Shown here in pieces: positions 6,420 through 10,019 of a stretch of DNA of 10,019 bases. How positions within the stretch are numbered: the stretch's first letter is position 1; each line of letters starts with the position of its first letter. The translations under genes were made by a program, and so were the position numbers. Source of the DNA: OPU3-GD-OMZ sp001901525. Its GTDB lineage: Bacteria; Pseudomonadota; Gammaproteobacteria; Methylococcales; Methylomonadaceae. The stretch is taken from assembly GCA_963981505.1 (NCBI GenBank), contig CAXCEI010000049.1, positions 1 to 10,019 on the forward strand, in the 5' to 3' direction. The notes below the pieces were generated by a model, which had not been told where the DNA came from, did no database searches, and was given only the letters and a program-made list of their open reading frames with translations.

Positions 6420-7046
6420 CTAAGAAGTCCCCAACATAGGTGTGACACCCTTCCCTTGGCGAATAATTTCGGGACACCCTTCTGGAAAAGCAATGATGGT
6501 CGTTGGCGCATAATCAATAACCCCAGAATCAATCACCAAATCCACTTTTTTCTCCAGACATTCCCTTATCTCTTGCGGATCAGTTATTGATGCCTGATCT
6601 CCGGGCAAAATCAATGTCGAACTAAATAAAGGCTCATTAAATTCATTTAATAATCCCTCCGCGACCCGATGATCGGGCAGGCGAACACCAATCGTTTTAC
6701 GTTTAGCGTGCTGAAGTTGTTTAGGAACTGCTTTGGTCGCCTTCAAAATAAAGGTAAAAGGACCCGGGGTTAACGCCTTAATAAGCCGGAAAGCATCATT
6801 GTCCATTTTGCCAAAACCAGCAACTTGCGCTAAATCTTTACACATCAGGGTGAAATTATGTTTATCACTTAATTGCCTTATTGCACAAATTCTATTTAAA
6901 GCACTCCGACTCTCTAACTGACACCCTAGTGCATAAGAGGAATCTGTTGGGTAAGCAATCACGCCACCGGATCGAATAATAGCAACCGCACGGTGAATCA
7001 ATCTTAATTGTGGATTTTCAGAATGAATGGAAAAAAATTGCGCCAT
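6420..7046 (-). CDS. yciO: YciO, YrdC/Sua5-family protein
   Basis: This 208-residue protein belongs to the YrdC/Sua5 fold family that includes the threonylcarbamoyl-AMP synthases of tRNA t6A synthesis. It follows E. coli YciO closely over its length: MAQFFSIHSENPQLRLI at the N-terminus, GGVIAYPTDSSYALGC (27-42), IRQLSDKHNFTLMC (56-69), TPGPFTFILKATK (93-105), KRKTIGVRLPDH (115-126), and a serine-rich strand FSSTLILPG (141-149). YciO is a paralogue of TsaC, and its physiological role is not firmly settled, so it should not be read as the sole t6A enzyme without checking for tsaC elsewhere. The ATG has no visible Shine-Dalgarno. It is 72 bases upstream of the M50 gene and 66 downstream of rsfS, gaps long enough to hold transcription signals. 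Identity is confident. Confidence 0.92.
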   Translation of the reverse strand: MAQFFSIHSENPQLRLIHRAVAIIRSGGVIAYPTDSSYALGCQLESRSALNRICAIRQLSDKHNFTLMCKDLAQVAGFGKMDNDAFRLIKALTPGPFTFILKATKAVPKQLQHAKRKTIGVRLPDHRVAEGLLNEFNEPLFSSTLILPGDQASITDPQEIRECLEKKVDLVIDSGVIDYAPTTIIAFPEGCPEIIRQGKGVTPMLGTS

Positions 7047-7112
7047 AGCGATAGTTTAAAATAGATGTCTCATTTGCCCTAATGATTCCGTCAAAAGACC
7101 ACTAAAAGTTAA

Positions 7113-7466
7113 TTATCCTTCAATAATTTCTGTGTCATCAACCAAAGAGGGGTCCCATAACTTTTCCAAGGCATAAAAATCACGCGCTTTGGCAGTCATT
7201 AAATGAACAATCACATCGCCTAAATCAATCAGCACCCAATCAGAACCGGGTTTACCTTCAACACCCAACGGATTCACACCCGTCTTTTTAACCGACTCAC
7301 CAATATAATTTGCTAAGGATTGAAGGTGACGCTCCGACGTGCCGGTTGCAACCAACATAAAATCACAAATACTGGTTTTACCTTGAACATCAATCTGTAC
7401 TATATCAAGTGCTTTTTTTTCATCTAAAACACGGAGAACATCCGTGCGTAATTCTTCAATCTGCAT
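7113..7466 (-). CDS. rsfS: RsfS, ribosome silencing factor
   Basis: This is the DUF143 protein (former YbeB/Iojap) that binds ribosomal protein L14 and blocks joining of the 30S and 50S subunits in stationary phase or starvation. The 117 residues are of family length. Characteristic blocks are KKALDIVQIDVQGKTSICDFMLVATGTSERH (from about residue 17), SLANYIG, GKPGSDWVLIDLGDVIVHLMTAKARDFYALEKLW. The ATG at 7464-7466 has an AGGA Shine-Dalgarno at 7473-7476 with normal spacing. It lies 40 bases after nadD, the usual partner. In many gammaproteobacteria rlmH follows rsfS; here the next gene is yciO. Identity is very sure. Confidence 0.96.
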   Translation of the reverse strand: MQIEELRTDVLRVLDEKKALDIVQIDVQGKTSICDFMLVATGTSERHLQSLANYIGESVKKTGVNPLGVEGKPGSDWVLIDLGDVIVHLMTAKARDFYALEKLWDPSLVDDTEIIEG

Positions 7467-7506
7467 GTAGCATCCTATTTGAGGTTTATCGCGATCGTAA
7501 CGACAT

Positions 7507-8148
7507 TCATAAAGCGGTTAAATCACCCTGATAAAGATCATTATCAGCAATGTATTTTATAATGTTATCCGGCAGAAGAAAATCGATACTTTCATGCCGG
7601 GCCACCTTTTGTCTGATTTGTGTTGCTGATATGTCCAATTGGATAACAGTCTGGAAGTATAAATGACCCTGATTCAAGCGCGCCAAATCAGTTGATTTAT
7701 GGGTTAGCTTTGCGAGTAAAAAAGGTTGAAGATTCACGCGTTCAAATTGACTTCCCGGACGCTGCATCACAACAATATGCGCATAATCAAATAACTGTTG
7801 CCACTGGAACCAATTTTCAATATCGCCAAAGGCATCGCCACCCATAATCAGCACCAAGGGTTGCTGTAGAAATTGTTTCCGCAGTGACCTTAATGTCTCA
7901 ATCATATAGGAGGGTTTGTCACGCACCATTTCCCGTGGGTCAATAACAAAACCTGATAGACCTTCCGTTGCTTTCTGCAACATAGAAAACCGCTGCTCCA
8001 CCGTAGCGCCGGGCTGACCACGATGCACCGGTTGAGCACACGGAACCAGACGCACCTGTTGTAAACCAAGAGTTTCTTTTACTTCTAAAATCGTCCGTAA
8101 ATGGCCAAAATGTACCGGATCAAAAGTCCCGCCATAAACACCGATCAT
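7507..8148 (-). CDS. nadD: NadD, nicotinate-mononucleotide adenylyltransferase
   Basis: NadD joins nicotinate mononucleotide to AMP to give nicotinate adenine dinucleotide in NAD synthesis. From the ATG at 8148 the protein has 213 residues, the same length as the E. coli enzyme. It opens MIGVYGGTFDPVHFGHLR, holding the nucleotide-binding GGTFDPVHxGH motif, continues through DPREMVRDKPSYMIETL and LIMGGDAF, and ends with the ISATQIR adenylyltransferase motif. The frame is open further upstream to ATG 8178 and GTG 8181, which would add 10 or 11 residues and overlap the proA end. Neither start has a well-spaced Shine-Dalgarno: AGGTG touches the 8178 ATG too closely. I prefer 8148 because it fits the family N-terminus and starts 10 bases after the proA stop. 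Identity is certain and the start moderate. Confidence 0.92.
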   Translation of the reverse strand: MIGVYGGTFDPVHFGHLRTILEVKETLGLQQVRLVPCAQPVHRGQPGATVEQRFSMLQKATEGLSGFVIDPREMVRDKPSYMIETLRSLRKQFLQQPLVLIMGGDAFGDIENWFQWQQLFDYAHIVVMQRPGSQFERVNLQPFLLAKLTHKSTDLARLNQGHLYFQTVIQLDISATQIRQKVARHESIDFLLPDNIIKYIADNDLYQGDLTAL

Positions 8149-8158
8149 AGCGTCAGAT

Positions 8159-9427
8159 TTAGGTTCTAATTTGACCATCACCTAAAACAATATATTTTAA
8201 TGTCGTCAAACCCTCTAGTCCTACTGGACCGCGTGCATGTAACTTATCGGTACTAATGCCAATCTCAGCACCTAAGCCATATTCAAAACCATCCGCAAAA
8301 CGCGTTGAGGCATTCACCATCACAGAGCTAGAATCAACTTCCCGAAGAAACTGTCTCGCTGAACTATAATTTTCGGTCACAATTGACTCGGTATGTGCGG
8401 AACTAAATTGCTCAATATGCGCTATCGCATCATCGATACCAGCCACAATTTTAATCGATAAAATAGGTGCTAAATATTCAGTGCTCCAATCTTCATCAGT
8501 CGCACGCAGACAGCCTGGAATTAAAGCACATGATTTTGCACAGCCTCTTAACTCGATACCTTGTTGTAAATATTTGCCACCTAACGGAGGCAAAACAGCT
8601 TTAGCAATCCCTTCTGAAACTAACAACGTCTCCATCGCATTACACACGCCATAACGCTGCGCTTTAGAATTAAAAGCAATGTTAATGGCTTTATCCGTAT
8701 CGGCATCGTCATCAATATACACATGACAAATACCGTCTAAGTGCTTAATAACTGCAATGCTCGCCTCGCTTGAAATACGCCGAATGAGTCCTTTACCCCC
8801 CCGCGGTACAATGACATCGATATAGGAATCCATTGTAATCATTTCACCCACGGCTTCTCGATCAGTTGTTTCCACCACCTGAATAGCCGCAACAGGCAAG
8901 CCAACTTCCGCTAACCCTTCCTGTATACACAACGCAATCGCTTGATTAGAGTATATCGCCTCTGAACCACCACGTAAAATTGTCGCATTGCCAGACTTTA
9001 AACATAATGCCGCGGCATCTGCTGTTACATTCGGTCGTGACTCATAAATAATACCCACAACGCCGAGTGGAACACGCATTTTACCCACTTGTATACCACT
9101 GGGCCGATAATTCAAATCACTGATCTCCCCAACAGGGTCAGGTAAGTTTGCAACTTGTTCCAAACCTTCTGCCATTGCGGCAATGCGCGCCGGCGTTAAC
9201 GCTAAGCGATCCAAAAGCGCAGAATCTAAGCCTTGCGCCTGCCCTTTATCCAAATCCTTCTTATTTTCAACAATTAATTGCTCTTGATTATCTCTAATCC
9301 GTTGAGCAATCACTTTTAAAGCAGTATTCTTTTTATGACTCTCAACACCTTTTAAAATTCTTGCCGCTGCTTTCGCTTCAACACCAAGACCTTGCATATA
9401 TTCTTTAATTTTCAAGACACCACTCAC
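8159..9427 (-). CDS. proA: ProA, gamma-glutamyl phosphate reductase
   Basis: ProA reduces gamma-glutamyl phosphate to glutamate 5-semialdehyde with NADPH, the second step of proline synthesis. The 422-residue length is normal. It shows RVPLGVVGIIYESRPNVTADAAALCLKSG (from residue 118), ILRGGSEA, VIVPRGGKGLI (205-215), KHLDGICHVYID and the catalytic cysteine in GVCNAMETLLV (C262), with a C-terminal GPVGLEGLTTLKY. The start is a GTG at 9425-9427, with a weak GAGAA about 10 bases before it. The N-terminus SGVLKIKEYMQGLGVEAKAAARIL aligns with other proteobacterial ProA proteins, whereas the internal ATG at 9397 would remove ten of these residues. It heads the proA-nadD-rsfS group; proB is not in the window. 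A candidate promoter lies 48-77 bases upstream. Identity is very sure. Confidence 0.96.
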   Translation of the reverse strand: MSGVLKIKEYMQGLGVEAKAAARILKGVESHKKNTALKVIAQRIRDNQEQLIVENKKDLDKGQAQGLDSALLDRLALTPARIAAMAEGLEQVANLPDPVGEISDLNYRPSGIQVGKMRVPLGVVGIIYESRPNVTADAAALCLKSGNATILRGGSEAIYSNQAIALCIQEGLAEVGLPVAAIQVVETTDREAVGEMITMDSYIDVIVPRGGKGLIRRISSEASIAVIKHLDGICHVYIDDDADTDKAINIAFNSKAQRYGVCNAMETLLVSEGIAKAVLPPLGGKYLQQGIELRGCAKSCALIPGCLRATDEDWSTEYLAPILSIKIVAGIDDAIAHIEQFSSAHTESIVTENYSSARQFLREVDSSSVMVNASTRFADGFEYGLGAEIGISTDKLHARGPVGLEGLTTLKYIVLGDGQIRT

Positions 9428-9460
9428 TCTTTTTAAATTCTCATTTCAGGCATTATCCTC

Positions 9461-9473
9461 TAAGCCCCGCTTA
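9461..9473. repeat. Small perfect inverted repeat in the proA leader
   Basis: TAAGC CCC GCTTA is a 5-base perfect stem with a 3-base loop. It lies just downstream of the candidate proA -10 box, in the presumed 5' leader. It could be an operator half-site pair or a small RNA hairpin, or simply chance. Confidence 0.3.
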
Positions 9474-9474
9474 A

Positions 9475-9504
9475 ACAATAAACACAGGCTACTTTAGCTG
9501 ACAA
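9475..9504 (-). promoter_or_regulatory. proA: Candidate sigma-70 promoter for proA-nadD-rsfS
   Basis: On the minus strand, TTGTCA (9499-9504, 5 of 6 consensus bases) and TATTGT (9475-9480, 4 of 6) are 18 bases apart, giving a leader of roughly 40 bases before the proA GTG. The position is right for the first gene of the group. It is a visual match only. Confidence 0.35.
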
Positions 9505-9577
9505 TTTTACTAGATATCTGTCATTGAGACTATTAAAGGTGATCTTAATCCATAAAATTAACATCCCCTTTTTAATT

Positions 9578-9583
9578 TATACT
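9578..9583 (+). promoter_or_regulatory. Possible -10 box for the right-edge membrane gene
   Basis: TATACT matches the sigma-70 -10 consensus at 5 of 6 positions and lies 75 bases before the ATG at 9659. No good -35 is seen 17 bases upstream. It is the best plus-strand candidate in the 231-base intergenic region 9428-9658, which otherwise shows no gene I can support. Confidence 0.2.
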
Positions 9584-9658
9584 CATGTTTAATGCCTTAG
9601 CGCACTAAAAAAACAAGTAAAATGAACGGTATTTTCGCGTTACCTATTCAACTTAAAG

Positions 9659-10019
9659 ATGCCCTTATTCATCCTTCTCAATTTATGTTTAAGTATCTTG
9701 GCCCAAAGCCAACATGAATTTCAGACACTCTTTAAACTCGCTGAGTCTGCTTATATCGGCGTGCTTTTTATTTCCATAGCAAGCGTTACAACGGTTATCA
9801 AAAAAATACCTGTCGGATTTAAGTTTGATCTATTTTCCTCAGGTACGGTACTGATTTGGTTTTATCGTTGGCATCATTTTTACCGCGATGATGCCCCGAT
9901 GTTCTACCTTTTTCCCCTCTTCTTTGTTGTTTTAACAGCAACAGTCTCTCTAATGTTTGTCAATCGTCGCCACCTGTTTGATCACGAAACAATCCAAACT
10001 GTAAAATATTATTCAGATC
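9659..10019 (+). CDS. Unrecognised membrane protein (3' end cut by window)
   Basis: A frame opens at ATG 9659-9661 and stays open to the right edge, giving 120 residues without a stop; the nearest upstream in-frame stop is the TGA at 9623-9625, and this is the only ATG after it. The first 15 residues (MPLFILLNLCLSILA) are hydrophobic and could be a signal peptide or a membrane segment. Further hydrophobic stretches are about 34-47 (YIGVLFISIASVTT), 60-70 (FSSGTVLIWFY) and 81-101 (MFYLFPLFFVVLTATVSLMFV). Between the last two lies a charged aromatic segment RWHHFYRDDAP (71-81). I do not recognise the family and assign no function. The Shine-Dalgarno is poor (AAAG next to the ATG), so the start is uncertain. 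The gene is divergent from proA across a shared intergenic region. Confidence 0.6.
   Translation, partial: MPLFILLNLCLSILAQSQHEFQTLFKLAESAYIGVLFISIASVTTVIKKIPVGFKFDLFSSGTVLIWFYRWHHFYRDDAPMFYLFPLFFVVLTATVSLMFVNRRHLFDHETIQTVKYYSD

Noticed and set aside
6365..6434. Direct repeat AGTCCCCAA at 6365-6373 and 6426-6434
   Set aside because: One copy is coding sequence at the yciO end, only nine bases match, and there is no sign of an insertion or attachment site.
9622..9717. Short frame of 31 residues starting at ATG 9622
   Set aside because: It overlaps the longer membrane-protein frame and has no Shine-Dalgarno or recognisable features. It could be a leader peptide, but nothing supports that.
1..10019. 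Mobile elements, CRISPR arrays, tRNA/rRNA genes and defence systems
   Set aside because: No transposase, integrase, spaced repeat array, tRNA-like cloverleaf or defence-gene motif was seen on either strand; the window is almost fully accounted for by housekeeping genes.

Overview
The window looks like ordinary chromosomal DNA from an AT-leaning gammaproteobacterium. Three gene groups point there: ubiG followed at once by a MupP-type phosphatase and a YciK-type reductase (the Pseudomonas-like order), yciO / M50 protease / scpA / scpB / rluB, and proA-nadD-rsfS. UbiG implies a ubiquinone-using, respiring organism. I cannot name a genus from sequence alone. There is no sign of a phage, plasmid, insertion sequence, CRISPR array, tRNA or rRNA.

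Layout. Positions 1-2655 hold a tightly packed plus-strand cluster: ubiG (5' end cut off by the window), a HAD phosphatase (mupP/gph type), a YciK-like short-chain dehydrogenase and a SufT-type MIP18/DUF59 protein. Gaps are only 0, 8 and 4 bases, so the four are almost certainly one transcript. A hairpin at about 2664-2698 sits where this cluster converges on the minus-strand genes. From 9427 down to 2702, nine minus-strand genes follow each other: proA, nadD, rsfS, yciO, a site-2-protease-like M50 protein, scpA, scpB, rluB, and a lipoprotein made of 24-residue MORN_2-type repeats. They probably form at least two transcripts: proA-nadD-rsfS, and yciO or the M50 gene through rluB. The last 600 bases hold a 231-base intergenic region and the start of an unrecognised plus-strand membrane protein (9659 to the right edge), divergent from proA.

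Roles. The left cluster mixes quinone synthesis, cell-wall recycling or phosphoglycolate clean-up, an orphan reductase and Fe-S maturation. The right part covers proline synthesis (ProA), NAD synthesis (NadD), ribosome silencing (RsfS), a YrdC-fold protein (YciO), membrane proteolysis (M50), chromosome condensation (ScpAB with SMC) and 23S rRNA pseudouridylation (RluB).

I found no convincing new biological system. The points most worth a second look are sufT placed behind yciK and away from any suf genes, the changed NAG motif of the SDR, the exact 24-residue repeat lipoprotein, the lack of rlmH after rsfS, and the unrecognised membrane protein at the right edge. Several genes use GTG or TTG starts or lack a clear Shine-Dalgarno, so their starts are less certain than their identities.
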